From assembly GCA_026874595.1 (NCBI GenBank), contig CM049317.1:48198401-48262400 (forward strand): 64,000 bases of DNA, in the 5' to 3' direction. Source of the stretch: Sipunculus nudus. Lineage: Eukaryota; Annelida; Sipuncula; Golfingiida; Sipunculidae. A program made the translations under genes and the position numbers. The notes beneath the pieces were generated by a model that was not told the origin of the DNA, ran no database searches, and worked only from the letters and a program-made list of their open reading frames with translations. Positions 22,111 through 34,199 of the stretch are shown here, one piece after another. Every line of letters starts with the position of its first letter. Position 1 is the first letter of the stretch.

Positions 22111-23750
22111 GTGTTATGAAATTTCACGTTTACACTTTACGAACATTACTTTGAGGTCAGATACAGATTATATAATCATGGATTTCATAATAGAAAGCAT
22201 TTTTAATAGATAATAAACATTCTTAAATGCGTCTGGTAAGTAATTCACAGATGAAATATCGGAAATCTTTGAACTCACATTCCATATAACGCCATGGTGC
22301 TTATGGATCGGGTACTTCCAAATAGAAAACAAATACCAAGTCGGTGGCAGCCCCGTGGAAGATAATTTCACCTAGATCCCGATGGTAAGACGACTTGTGC
22401 GAACGGCCGCCCTGTGCCACTGAAAGAAAAGGGAAAAGCTACCTGTTAGTAATTTGTACGCCAAACCTGACACCCAGAACGGGCTTAGATATGTGTCAAA
22501 GTTGGTTTTTGTGTCTGTGTTTGCAGTATGAATACTCAATTTGTTTCTAATTATACTGAACCCCGCTAACTATTCTACTTGCAAACTTAGCTCCTGAAAA
22601 CCATGGCAAGATATTATATCGTTACATTTTTGTGTCTTGACAATATGTGGCTATTATGAGATTACCATACCCTTAGACGTTCTATTTATCATGGGAAATA
22701 GGATGTGACGGCTACCTGCCGCCTAGTTAAAATACCCGCCCACTATGTTGGCCTTTTTCCTCATTTACATGTGGATATAAAGTATACCCTGGAAACTGCA
22801 GCGGGAGGAAACGCTGTACCACATGCTGCCATCTGGCGGGAGACGTCGGAACAAATGAACAACAGTGCATATCCAGGAAAAACAAGGGTTTAATTTAACT
22901 GGCTAAAGATATAAACTTTTATTATTACACTAATTGATAGCTGAGAAGTTCGGAGATAGCAAGCCTCACAAATTAGCCGTTGTTGTATATCTTATAGATA
23001 TATTTTTCGGCGTCAACAGAAAAATGTAACATCAAGCTGTATAATGACCCCCCCAATACCCTAAGCCTTGCAATAAACAGCAAGCCACGTGCACTTACTT
23101 GTGAATGTTAATATAATATGACAGGGATATATACCTGTATCAAAGGGTTCAACCTCTGATACGTAACGCTGTTGTGAACAAAGCTTTGATTATAGGTCAA
23201 GTGTTTTCTTTCTGGTAAACGTTTAGCGGTTTATCAGTTCATGCCGCAGATATAAAAGATACAACATATAAACATGTCAGAATTGGTTTCAAGGACGGGT
23301 CTGAATTTGAAACCTTTCCCTTTTTTTTAGAATTTACATTCTAGGTAGTTATATTATTTATACACCTTTCCTTAATAAGAAAATTGGAGGGCAGGAAGTA
23401 AAACGAATCATTCTTCTGGTCTGGACACTTGAGGTTGCCCTGACTAATACATTGTTACATACCTTTCATCAAACGGGCACCTGCCCCTGTTCTCGGCTTC
23501 AGTGCATCCGACGAAAACTATTCTGAAAAACACGAGACAGTGTTATATTTAATGTTGATAGAAAACATCCGTTATTAAGAGAACCCAACCGGGCAAGCCT
23601 GTTTATGGCGGTGTAAAGCTATCACAAAGGTACTGAGTTATTTAACTGGTATGAAGGACTGATGCATATATTTTTAATAACATGATTATGCACTTGAGGA
23701 ATGCCGTGGTTTACTGTTACATACATGAATATATAGTAGAAAAAATTATA
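22111..23750. other. upstream intronic/intergenic sequence of the Glu-rich gene
   Basis: Should contain upstream exons or intron of the minus-strand gene, but none is clear. Minus-strand donor-like sites occur near 22290 (GGAAT|GTGAGT) and 22443 (ACAG|GTAGCT) without convincing coding sequence next to them. 23134-23159 is a short near-perfect hairpin (GTATCA…TGATAC). Confidence 0.3.
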
Positions 23751-23754
23751 CTGA

Positions 23755-24110
23755 AATTGCCTCAGCCAAGAGGGTTTGCATTCATTCTCTTTCGTGTGTA
23801 TGTGTTTGGGTGTTTTTTTCTGTGCTTGTTCACAACATAACTCATGCTATCGTGGAATCTCATGAAATTTTCAAGGCATTTCGGGAAAGGGCCAATGAAG
23901 AATCGATTAGAATTTAATCTGGTCCTGGTACATGATACGGATGTAAAACCGTTATCAAAGACTATTTCACAAATGTACTGTCACTTTTGCATGAATGAAC
24001 TTGGGATCATGGGCCGAATAATTGAATGCATACACATTTTTGGGAGCAACCTACAGAATGCAGGTTCCTTAGATGCTTTCCTTAGAATGCAGGTTTCTGG
24101 TTATGATTAA
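23755..24110 (+). repeat. MITE family M1, copy 2
   Basis: The fullest copy: GCCTCAGCCAAGAGGGTTTG, TTCACAACATAACTCA, GGAATCTCATGAAATTTTC, GAAGAATCGATTAGA, TTCACAAATGTACTGTCAC, ATGGGCCGAATAATTGAATG, then CAGGTTTCTGGTT. It is noncoding despite an open frame across it. Confidence 0.8.
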
Positions 24111-24404
24111 GGTTAAAACTCTGTTTGCTTCGCTCGCTATTGGTTGTATTAATTTTATTCGAACAGTATTAGATAACATTGGTGTTAAAGTACTATTAAT
24201 AGTGATACCTTCAAATGCATCTAGAAAAAAAAAAGAAATTAAATTATTTGAACCGCATATTGATCCTTTAGCGCGGACTTTACGGATGGAATTAAATAAC
24301 GTTTTAGTCCTTCACTGTTGTGAGTGAGTATAAGTTTTTATTCCATTCACCCTACAAATAAAAAACTAGATTTTGCATGGACTTTTCATCTTGTTCCGAA
24401 CATA

Positions 24405-25045
24405 TTTAACGGCTGCGTTGACCGGGCGCGGTATGCGGAATGTGGAATGCGATATAAAATTGTGTGGGGCATTTACTTGGCGGTATGGGCCGTAGTAAAA
24501 CTGCGATATGGCCCGATGATGTAGCGCTGCATCGGTAGGTCAAACATTATGATAACCAGAGCCCATTGGGGCTACTCCGCGCACCGTATGCGGATCCAAT
24601 TTTCCACTGAGAATTCCATTTTACGGCGTGTCTCATACCGCATACCGCATACCGCGGGCCTGGGTAAACGGTTCCTAATAAAATAACCAGAGCTTATCCA
24701 TTTCGCAGAGTGCATATACCGGGCGTCCAGTAAACGCAGCTGCATTGACTTGGCCCGCGGTATACGGCATATGCGGTTTTCTTCATTTATTTTATCCTAA
24801 ATCATTTATTGGAATGCGGATTAAGAAGACACGTGGTAAAATGAAATTCTCAATGAAGAAGTGGACCCGCATACCACGCGCGGTAGAGCGGCTTCTGAGC
24901 CAGGTTGTTTACCAAGGGATGCAACGTGATTTAGCAGGTTTTGACATCACCGTCGCACACCGCATGATTATGCCCGTCCGGAATTAATACGGCACTGCAT
25001 ACCGCGTTCGGTCGCATACCGCGCGATAACTAAACGGCGGTTCAC
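24405..25045. mobile_element. foldback element with GCATACCGC motifs
   Basis: Starts around TTAACGGCTGCGTTGACCGG and ends around CGATAACTAAACGGCGG, a diverged inverted pair. Inside, CATACCGCATACCGCGGGCC (24639-24658) faces GGCCCGCGGTATACGGCATA (24751-24770). Many GCGGTATGCGG or inverse CCGCATACCGC units occur. The block is clearly more GC-rich than its surroundings. No transposase is seen, so it is probably non-autonomous. Confidence 0.6.
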
Positions 25046-25227
25046 CTCGAAAGAATGTGAACTACTGTGAACGTATTACCACCTGTATACCATATCAACC
25101 CCAGTCCTATACTACAAGAAAATTTTGGTTCCCATTTTAACGTTATAAGCAGCATGCAACTCCTGTCATAATTATTTTACACCATAATCATCTTAATGTT
25201 GTGTAGCAATCGGATCATGTTACAAAT

Positions 25228-25430
25228 ACAGTGAAGCCCGCTTATTGTCATGCCGCCCGCACATGTTTATATTATGATAATAAAAGGGATATGATATTAT
25301 GCGGGCTTCAACAAGGATGTCCTTTTCAGTCACAGAAGAAGCGTTATGTCTCACATGGTATAAAATAAATCGTCCATAAAAAAGTTTATAAATCTTTTAT
25401 TATCGGACAGCATATCGAATTACGTTTATG
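25228..25430 (+). mobile_element. truncated pogo-like MITE
   Basis: Begins ACAGTGAAGCCCGCTTATTG and shares ATTATGCGGGCTTCAACA and GAAGAAGCGTTATGTCTCA with the larger element at 34195-35284, so it is the left part of the same family. The right terminus is missing. Confidence 0.7.
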
Positions 25431-26230
25431 CCCATATATGTAAAAGGTAAATCAAGTATGTGATAGAAAATGAGGTATGTAACAAATTAAAAATGTTATG
25501 AGAACCGTATCATCAATATCTATATGTAATAAATTTAACTAAACAATAATATTACCTGTGATTCAATGATATACGTAAGGAGAATAAACATTACTAATTC
25601 TCATAGAGTGACTGATTTAAATTTCTTTTCAATGTGTATATAAATGTGAAAAGAAGAAACCAGGATTTTACTCTACTAGAAAGATTCCAAACTGGCTCAT
25701 AAAGTTTTGTTAACACCTGGGTTATGAGAAAGGCTGGTTCTTTCAAGTTTGATTAGGTAATTCGCCGTTCAGATCAGTAAATTGACTAAAGAGGACTGTG
25801 CAGATTGCCGCTAAACTGCTATTTTCATTTTTCATTTTTAAGAATATACAAAGGCACAGAAAATTTAGATAAAAAACACATACAGAAACTGTTCCCTGAT
25901 TACTGACCCCTATAATGAGAGCAGGGCTGAGCATAGACCTTGCAGCAGAGAACTTGCTCCAGAGAGACTCCGAGCATGCTATTTCAAGAATTGTTGACAA
26001 GACAACTGACCAATCAGGCGGCTCGTGTACAGCCCGTCTACGAAGCAGGTAAAACAAACCTGTTGCTATTCTGACCAACCATCTGCCGATGGGAGACTTT
26101 ATCTATAGTCTGACTAATCATATAAACGCTTGTATAACAAATAATATTTACACTCCTTCTTTACTACAGTCGTGCCCTATCTCCGTCGTTTTAACCGCTG
26201 CTTATTTAGCAAGTTTTTAGGGTGTCTCAA
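25431..26230. other. noncoding stretch
   Basis: No supported gene; open frames present are short and without motifs. Confidence 0.35.
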
Positions 26231-26362
26231 CACCAGGGCTGGCCTTGGGCAAAGAAAAATAAAAGAAGGAGAGCGGGATGTCTCGGATTTAAAACTTGGA
26301 GTTTTATCCCACGCTCTCATTGGTCTGATTACAATTCTTTGCCCTTGCCAGCCCCAGTGGTG
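26231..26362. repeat. long imperfect hairpin
   Basis: CACCAGGGCTGGCCTTGGGC…AAAGAA at the left pairs with TTCTTTGCCCTTGCCAGCCC…GTGGTG at the right. The inner arms GAGAGCGGGAT and TCCCACGCTCTC and a loop stem AAAACTTGGAGTTTT continue the fold. The whole 132 bases could form one hairpin, and it lies 20 bases before a TATA-like box. Confidence 0.75.
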
Positions 26363-26380
26363 AAACCCGGAGAATAATGA

Positions 26381-26448
26381 TATAAAAGCAGCTGTTAAAA
26401 CGAAGGAGATGTGGATCGACTGCAGAGCATTACCGCTTCCTGAAGAGT
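26381..26448 (+). promoter_or_regulatory. candidate TATA box and short first exon
   Basis: TATAAAAGCAGC at 26381 is a textbook TATA box. ATG at 26409 opens MWIDCRALPLPEE and meets a donor-like GTGAGT at 26449. The spacing from TATA to a start site near 26405-26411 is right. No downstream exon was found, so this could be chance. Confidence 0.3.
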
Positions 26449-26635
26449 GTGAGTGATATTCCGGTGCATGTGTTCTTGGTATAAAGCGTTACTTTTTATA
26501 ACGATTGATTTGATTGGCCCTTATGATTTCGGCCCTGATTGTTTAAATTTATGATATCGTAGGCCAGTAGGTCTGACAAAGCAATTTGTCTGCAAAACCA
26601 ATCAAATCCAGTTATAAAGGGAAATAAGAGCGAAA

Positions 26636-26848
26636 CAGGGGCGGAGACAGGAGACCGAAGAGATCAACACCCTGACACAAGACAAGAGTGCCGGTGGTGC
26701 AAACAGACTTCAAACATTCTGCATGGAAAATGTAAAGGGAAGAAAACGGACGCAAATATGGAGCTAAAATATATTTTGGTATTTTTCTGTATTTTTTGGT
26801 CGAAAAAGACAGGGCGCCCCCTCCCCTTTAAATCCGCCCCTATTGAAA
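26636..26848. repeat. possible hAT-like MITE
   Basis: CAGGGGCGGAGACAGG at the left faces AAATCCGCCCCTATTG at the right; the CAGGGGCGGA terminus resembles hAT ends. The target duplication is not clear. Confidence 0.4.
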
Positions 26849-26850
26849 CC

Positions 26851-28027
26851 TCGTGCTGTTATCATAATAATCCTACCGCATTTATAACAGGTTCAGCATG
26901 TTAAAACCAGATTCATCATAGACCTTTTTTCCATCATCAGTTTTTACCAATATTCTCTGGTTATTTCTCGTCAGGTGAGGCGTTATGGGTTCATATTACA
27001 CAGTGTTTATCCAGTGAGTTCTGGGGGATACACATTTCTTGCCGGTGTCGATATTACAGGCCAAGCAGTAGTTGCAGGCCGTGCTGTCTGACAGCCTAGA
27101 AGCAGCCACTGTGAAGGGCTGCATCCCGTTTTTACAGACCGCCTGCCTTGCAGGTTATATATCTTGGTTACATGTCAGCGCCAGTTTTGTAACATAACTA
27201 CCTGCCCCAACGGCCACCATACATCATTAGTCATGACACGTAAATAACGCCACCTCAACTCATTCACCCCCTTTGTCTGTCTGTCTGACCGTCTGTATGT
27301 CTTAAGAGAATATTAGTTTTCATCATGATTAAATTGATAATAAGGGTTCGGATCCTTTATCCCTACTAAAAATATATTCCATGTGTCCTTCTTTCTGTTT
27401 GTCTCTCTTTCTTACCATATTATTTGCACCATTAATATGTTGTCTGTCTGTCTTTCTGTTTGTCTCTCTCTCATACCATATATTTTTAATAAGTTGAAAT
27501 GAAGAATTGGCTCCTATCTCACCTATCCTGTCTCAAATAATACTCAGTTCTACTTGTTTTTGCACTGAAAGTATCCTTAATGTGTATCCACCCACCCGTC
27601 ATCGTATGCTCTAAGTCCAACCCCCGGGGAGCTGGGGACTGGGTCCGTGTACACCCCCGCGCCTGTATATAATTACACGCCTGAGATAGCCGTGTGGTGT
27701 ACCTTTAATCCCTGCAGGCGTCGTCACTTCTTCTGACTGATTTGTTAGCGTGCTGAGGCTTCACAGACACAATATCTATATCCCATAGCAAGCCCGCCTG
27801 CCGAAACAGCAACAGGGCACGTGCCAAGATACACAGATCCAGTTACCTTGGAAACGTGTACCCGCTCAAACTTCAAGCACCAGGACTATGACGTAGCACT
27901 CTCCTTAAGCAAACATCAAACGATGATACAGCTAACATATAAAAATGAAATGTTCAGCACACCTGTAAATATATGTGGATATACCTTGGCGAGTTCATCT
28001 TCGTCTGTATAGAGAAGACACACATAC
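26851..28027. other. noncoding stretch
   Basis: Contains repeated CTGTCTGTCT tracts (27270-27480) and a GC-richer patch at about 27590-27730. No supported gene. Confidence 0.35.

Positions 28028-28078
<51 letters not shown>
28028..28078. repeat. (TA)n microsatellite
   Basis: First of three TA runs in 420 bases; they alternate with two small palindromic elements. Confidence 0.95.
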
Positions 28079-28083
<5 letters not shown>

Positions 28084-28145
28084 ACACCTGATTAAGAAGC
28101 TATAAGCTTCGAAAGCTCGTGGTTGAATTAAACAGTTAGTCAACA
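28079..28145 (+). ncRNA. hammerhead-like hairpin remnant
   Basis: TGTTGAC at the left pairs with GTCAACA at the right. Inside is CTGATTAA, a perfect stem GAAGC-TATAA-GCTTC, then GAAA. This order (CUGANGA, stem II, GAAA) is that of hammerhead ribozymes, which occur in Penelope-like elements and other repeats. The conserved G of CUGANGA is U here, and I cannot pair a stem III, so it is at most a dead relic. Confidence 0.25.
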
Positions 28146-28164
28146 TTAAGGCGTCTTCATCCTG

Positions 28165-28165
<1 letters not shown>

Positions 28166-28224
<59 letters not shown>
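28166..28224. repeat. (TA)n microsatellite
   Basis: TA run between the hairpin and the MITE. Confidence 0.95.
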
Positions 28225-28228
<4 letters not shown>

Positions 28229-28398
28229 GAACCTCAAGAATACGACCCATAACGGGAACTTTATAAAGTGGTCGCAATTTATAGGTTGTCGTCTGAGCGA
28301 GGTCTGATATAAAGAGCAAAAACTAATTGGGACCTTAATAAAATGGTCGTTATTTTGAGGTGGTCGCTAAAATAAGGTAGTCGCTAGATGAGGTTTTA

Positions 28399-28401
<3 letters not shown>
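28225..28401. mobile_element. Tigger/pogo-like MITE
   Basis: 177 bases with termini AGTGGAACCTC and GAGGTTTTACTG, inverted repeats, set in TA on both sides as expected for a TA-target element. Internal ATAACGGGAACTTTATAAAG and AAATGGTCGTTATTTTGAGG blocks fit a short non-autonomous copy. Confidence 0.75.

Positions 28402-28444
<43 letters not shown>
28402..28444. repeat. (TA)n microsatellite
   Basis: TA run directly after the MITE. The MITE probably landed inside one long TA tract. Confidence 0.95.
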
Positions 28445-28446
<2 letters not shown>

Positions 28447-30527
28447 TACAGAAGGGTTGTACGTTTTTATTCGGAAGAAAATTGACATTGAGTTCGAGTC
28501 CTATTATTACATACTTCACTGCCTCGATATCACCTTGTTCAACCGTAGATTATCAGGTCTTTAATAAATAAGCTTGATTTAGTGTCAAATTGAAATTTAA
28601 AGATAAAACATACCGAACAGCGCACACGAAAACAGACGGTTCTATAACAGAGTTGTTAGATTCAGTCGTTCATATATACAACAAAATAATTTTGAAACGA
28701 GGATTCCAGTTAAACTGGTCGGTCAGTAAGTTGTATAATTATTTCTCCAGAGAGGAAATCCCCGCATTGATGTTTGCCCCAGCAGACTTAGTGTCTCTAT
28801 TTACTGAAAAGAAAACCACCCTCTGCCCCTTCGTCCGAGGAGGTCAGGACCTGGACGGAATGGAAATATCCGGCAGTTAGTTTGCAAGGTGTCGTATATC
28901 AAAATAAACGATGTTTCCCTGCGGGTCCCGGGCAACAGGATCTCCTCACTCGCATATTCACACACACACACTTTTAGATGCCAATACACGCAAAACAAAG
29001 GTCACAAAACATTTTAAAGGGCAGTCATAAAGAGAATGTTTTGTGTGATGGCTTGGGAATTTTGATAGAACCGTTTAAACTTATGATAAAATTGAATACG
29101 ATTTCATTAATATGACTGTAACCCATCCAAGGATATAAAATCATTAAAAAAATAATATTAGAATTTTAGTCCCTACATTGTACATATTAATAAGAGGAGT
29201 ACTCGTTACATGATTATGTTCTCTGTGATCAGTGCAGTAACCTTAATTGCACTACTGGATAAACCACACTAATCCTATACATCTAGTTGATTAAACTGAA
29301 GCCAGAAGTGACCAACAAGGATTCCAATGGACTGTTTGAATCCTGCATATACACTTAATAGACTACCTCAGCTTGACTAACTTTTTCACAAATCAAGTTA
29401 ATAAAATTTGCACTTTTACGATGGGATACATGTACAACAGTGACTGATAGCTTATTTCGTCAACTACAGTGACAATGTGATCACCGCTTTCGCTGAACTA
29501 ACGTTAAATCTAGTTAGTAGGGTGAATTCTATAATAATAAAATAGGCATTCTATTTACCATCTAGAACCTGCATGACACGCGGGTTAACCGGAATACAAT
29601 CTAGCAGATCTAGCTGAGCTACTAAACTGAACAGCCCGGTGACTGAACGGGATCTCTTGATTTTCCCTTACCAAGGACGAGTATCAAATATTAATGTCTT
29701 CTTCAGCTGAACTAAACATACCAACCTGATTCTGTATACTAGCCACAAGAGAGATCTGCAACTAGGGCATAGAGTGTGGCTTTGTAACATAAACATGTTT
29801 TTTACGATATTCCTTTGGAAAAGCTCCCACCGACCTCGTGAAGTGCATTGATAAACGATGTTCATTGAAAAATAACATCCTTCAATTCAAAATACAAAGA
29901 AATTTAAACTAAATGGAACTGTCTATTTCCATACCATGTATCTCTGAATATCCAATATTCCATCCGCATCCTGGCCAAAGCATGAGTAAAAATACATGAA
30001 GATAAACAGTCTCTTTCATCGACAAGAAACGATTTTTTGTTATATTCCTGAAGAGTGATGTTCTCCCTCTACTGGTTCGGCGGATATAAACCTAATGTTC
30101 CTGACATAATAGCTGCCGTCGGCCAAAGTGGAACGCCATCATTTGTAGCCGCCAAATGAACATGTGGATCACGTGTTAACCAGGAAACCAGAACACACAT
30201 CCGCGCACCAGCTGAATAAAGAACTGGGTACCAGCCTTGGGGTCATGGCCACCACCTCCGAGGAAAGTCATTGACAAAAAAAGGGCGGGTTAGCTTTATA
30301 GGCTGGAACCAGAGTTTAAAAACCCTGCAAGACCAAATGATCCCAAAACTTGAGAGATCGTTAGTACACTATCAAACGGAATCTGAATAATATTTGTCGT
30401 TCTTAGTAGATGTAATTACGTTTATCATTAGACCGACAGTGCCACAGGTACCTGAAATGTAAATCCAGAGATCCAAAATAAATCTAAACAATATTCACAT
30501 TCTCTGAGTCAGCAATATAAAAACTTT

Positions 30528-30530
<3 letters not shown>
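28445..30530. other. noncoding stretch
   Basis: An open frame at 28590-28880 (96 residues) has mixed composition but no motif I recognise, so I do not call it. On the minus strand CCTATAAAGC at about 30290 with CAGCTG and CACATG E-boxes below it could be a promoter for the minus-strand gene; this is weak. Confidence 0.3.

Positions 30531-30571
<41 letters not shown>
30531..30571. repeat. (TA)n microsatellite
   Basis: Pure TA run. Confidence 0.95.
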
Positions 30572-30575
<4 letters not shown>

Positions 30576-30907
30576 GGTTACCTTAGATGTGTGTATTGTG
30601 TATTGTTTATATTTTTAAAGACTACTGAATCTGGTTTTACACGTGAGTTGCTTATTTTTAGTGCTACGTAAAGATTGAAAAATTGACAGGAATACCCTTT
30701 TTCGTGTAGGTTCGAATATCATGTGATGGATGCAATTTTGACTGACCTACATTTTAGATTGCGAATAGCATTTTTCAACGGGTAGATGACCGTTATGTCT
30801 CATTTTCAATAGTTGGTATTGCAATTTAAGAAAATAGATAATGCAAATACATTTTAAATTAAATGTTACCTGATTTTCTTGGTATATTTTAAAATCCTGA
30901 CCACGTC

Positions 30908-30909
<2 letters not shown>

Positions 30910-30950
<41 letters not shown>
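30910..30950. repeat. (CT)n microsatellite
   Basis: Pure CT run. Confidence 0.95.
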
Positions 30951-30951
<1 letters not shown>

Positions 30952-33900
30952 ACTACTTGAACGAAGCGAGGGAAAGCAGATTGCTATGTTACTATCAAAA
31001 CACTACAACTATAATGCAATACGAGAAGCGTAATGCTGTATCGTAAATTAACTGAGACGGTAACATATGTCCTGCACTAACCTGTCCCAGGCGATACCCA
31101 CGAGTATCAGAATGGACCAGCTTTAAACCCGACGTACAAGACACCTCCATGTTCACTGTCTATGGTATGTGAGACGGGGGAGGCATCCACCAACGGATTC
31201 TCAAGGTCAAATTAATACAAACATTTTCAGACATTTTTCTGTCGGGCCCGCAAGAAATGGCGAGTTTACATTCTCATAGTTTTCATGACGGGCCTCTGGC
31301 CGCACGTGCTGGCCACGTGCTCCCCACCAAGCTACTTGACATGAATGACCTGGCGGCACACCGATCTTACCTCAAACTCATTATCAGTCAATGTGTGATT
31401 TAGTTAAGGTAATATCCCTGTTAAAGTGTTAAAATTTCACCTGAAGTCAATGTGAAAATCATAAATACATATACCAATAAAACAGCTCTGTACCAGGTTT
31501 AAAATGATATATATATACTTTATGGAGTCTGACATGCATCTGAAACAGCTTTCAAATCTAGGGATTTTTGCCAGGGCTGCTACCTTCATGATGCATAAAC
31601 TGTGCCTTCACCATAAGTCCATCATTTGAGTCCATCTTGCTCAAATGATCAAATTGCATTTCAACCAGATCAGAATTTAGGCAGACATGTTCGGCAATAG
31701 TGGCTATAGCAACAGACAACAGCATAAACATTAATGATTCTAATTTTGTTATATTCTGTAATGAAAATATGTTCCGCAACCTAAAAAGTGTGACTTGTTT
31801 CTTACCATCAGTTTTGTTCTGCTTCTATCAGTGTTTACAAGACAAATTTTTCTCTTGCTGGAACGGATCCTTAAGTATTATCGATAGGAAATTTTCATAC
31901 GGTGCCCAGTATTAAACCGTCTGGAAGCCCTTGTTCAAAGATTCACGAATCTGAATAAAAAAGTCTTTTCTGTATCGGATTGCCCGAAAAAGGATGCGAC
32001 TAATCAATACAGCATTCACCTATGGAAACAGCTAAGCTTTGCCTTCCTCCCTCGCAACTGATGGGTCTAGCCAGGTAAGTAACCTATTTCCTGCTGTTCA
32101 AGTACCAACTTACCTGTAAGTACCTGACAGTAAGTGGCTTTACCTGCCTATAGCCTCATTCCGATACATACAGACCTTCACTAGACATCAGGTGTTTTGC
32201 TTCTTGAAGGAATGTAACATTTCAGTTTACACAGGTAAACCGTCCAACTCGTGCAGACAATAATATTTATAACAGAGAAAAGATTAAAAAATATACAGCA
32301 AGTAAACGTATAAATGGATAAATGTGTTTCAGTTCCTCAGCCGCGCTGCAGCTGAACAGCTAGAATAAGATCCGTCCGTTATTTTGTTTTTAAATCCCTG
32401 CTGAGGCTGTCTCCACGGCTGCAGATGCGTTGGAAGCTATTCTCTCAGTTGGAGAAATAAAATGATTTAATTCCCTCTTATTAAAGAGGGCTTTATGAGA
32501 AAGGCCTCGTATCAAAATTTAAAATGCCTGAAATAACCATTTCTGATGACCTAAGGAAATAAAATATTAGGACAATATAAAAATATAAAATCTTGCCCCC
32601 TTATTGTCTGCTTAAACCGATAAGTAATGTACGGGTATTAAAAATGTAAAAACTAAAAGTAAAAATAATATCCCCTACATTTTCTCGAAGGGAAGCTGGC
32701 CATGCAAACTCCTTACCTTATTTCCTGGACTACTCACCGTTTAAAAGGAAATATTTGGAAAATTAAAAGCTATATCATTTACATTTAATAATATTTTGGT
32801 ACAAAAAATAGTTGCCTGCCAGACAAACAAGTAGACACATAAACGCAACATCAGGTAGAGGCAGCGACCATGTTCTTTTGTCCTTCATTTATTGGGAATG
32901 TTTTTACCTTAATCCTATATAAACTTTTACCAGAAAATGTTCAAAATATTACCATAACTTAATTAACTGACGACAATTACCTTACTTCTTATTCTGTAAC
33001 TTACTGTTTATTGTTATTTTAAAGCCAGCCATTCATCTGTTAAGGAGTATCATAATCAAGACATGCTCCTTGAAACAGATCCTGAATATCCAGTCCTACT
33101 GGAGGTAAATCCACTGATAGTACAATACAAAAATAAAACTTCTTCCGTGCCTCTGGTGAGAACAAAAATCTGAAGGTAGGCACAGCTTGAGATCATTACA
33201 GTAACCAGATCACCAGTTCAACGTTGCTGAGCAGAGTACTCCGGATCCTATAATAGACGTGAGTACACGACACAGTAGGCACTTATATTTGGCTGGTAAG
33301 CCAAATTTGAGTCGTGATACACGCCATACGGAAGAATGCATTGCAGTGGTCTTCCATCATATTGCCTTGGTATGCACACCATAATCCTAACATTAGGCTA
33401 CGAATGATGAATTAACACAAAATAATACATGTGAACTCACAACCCTAACTGAAACTCAGTCTCTATGGTATCGAGTCATTTCTTGTAACGTGTACAAGTT
33501 GGCTCTCGTCCAGTAATCCGTGTGAGCTGTGCTTGCATTCATGCGGTCAGAATCTAGCAATCCTGCAGACGGATTTAACAATATGCTGAGTTTAAATGGA
33601 ATTTTTTTTTGCTCTTGGTAAGTGTTGTTAGAAAGTATACTAAACAGCTAACGATCGGTCCAGTGAATTTTCAAGTGACAGCGTACTTGTAGGCCATGAG
33701 GCGTTGTCAAATATGACAAAAGTATTTGCATCCTCATAGGACCTTAAATGCGTTCCACGCTTTATGATGAAAAGGCACTCTGACAGCCAGTACGATGGTC
33801 GTAGACTCTCTAATGAAATGCCACTATCCGGATCCTAGAGTAGCCGGATCTCAAACTACCGGTGCAAAGGAGATGCCAGAGACCACTAGGTCAGGATACA

Positions 33901-34126
33901 CATGGTTGCTGTAGCGTCAAGAGACTGTAACGTGCCATATGACTGAGCTGATGTTACGCGACTCACAGGTGGGGAAGCGGAGGGATGAAGTCGTGTTGTA
34001 TGATACCTTCGGAAGTCTTAGTGGGTAAGTCTATAACAAACAGTGGCGCGTCGATTTATTTTTAAGGGTGGGGTACTTACTCGCAGGCGTGGGAGGGTAA
34101 TCAGAGTTGGGACACCTTTTATTCTT

Positions 34127-34130
<4 letters not shown>
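30951..34130. other. noncoding stretch
   Basis: Nothing supported. The longest open frames, at 31558-31915 on both strands, show no motif. Confidence 0.35.

Positions 34131-34198
<68 letters not shown>
34131..34198. repeat. (TA)n microsatellite
   Basis: TA run that abuts the left end of the pogo-like element. Confidence 0.95.

Positions 34199-34199
<1 letters not shown>

Noticed and set aside
23844-24110. Open frame within MITE copy 2
   Set aside because: The same open stretch appears in other M1 copies with frameshifts; it is repeat sequence.
28079-28145. Functional hammerhead ribozyme
   Set aside because: The essential G of CUGANGA is replaced and stem III does not form; kept only as a possible relic.
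28590-28880. 96-residue open frame
   Set aside because: Mixed composition but no recognised domain, promoter or splice signals; too short to support alone.
30700-30730. tRNA T-arm-like GGTTCGAATATC (also GAGTTCGAGTCC near 28492)
   Set aside because: No acceptor stem or A-box at the right distance on either side.
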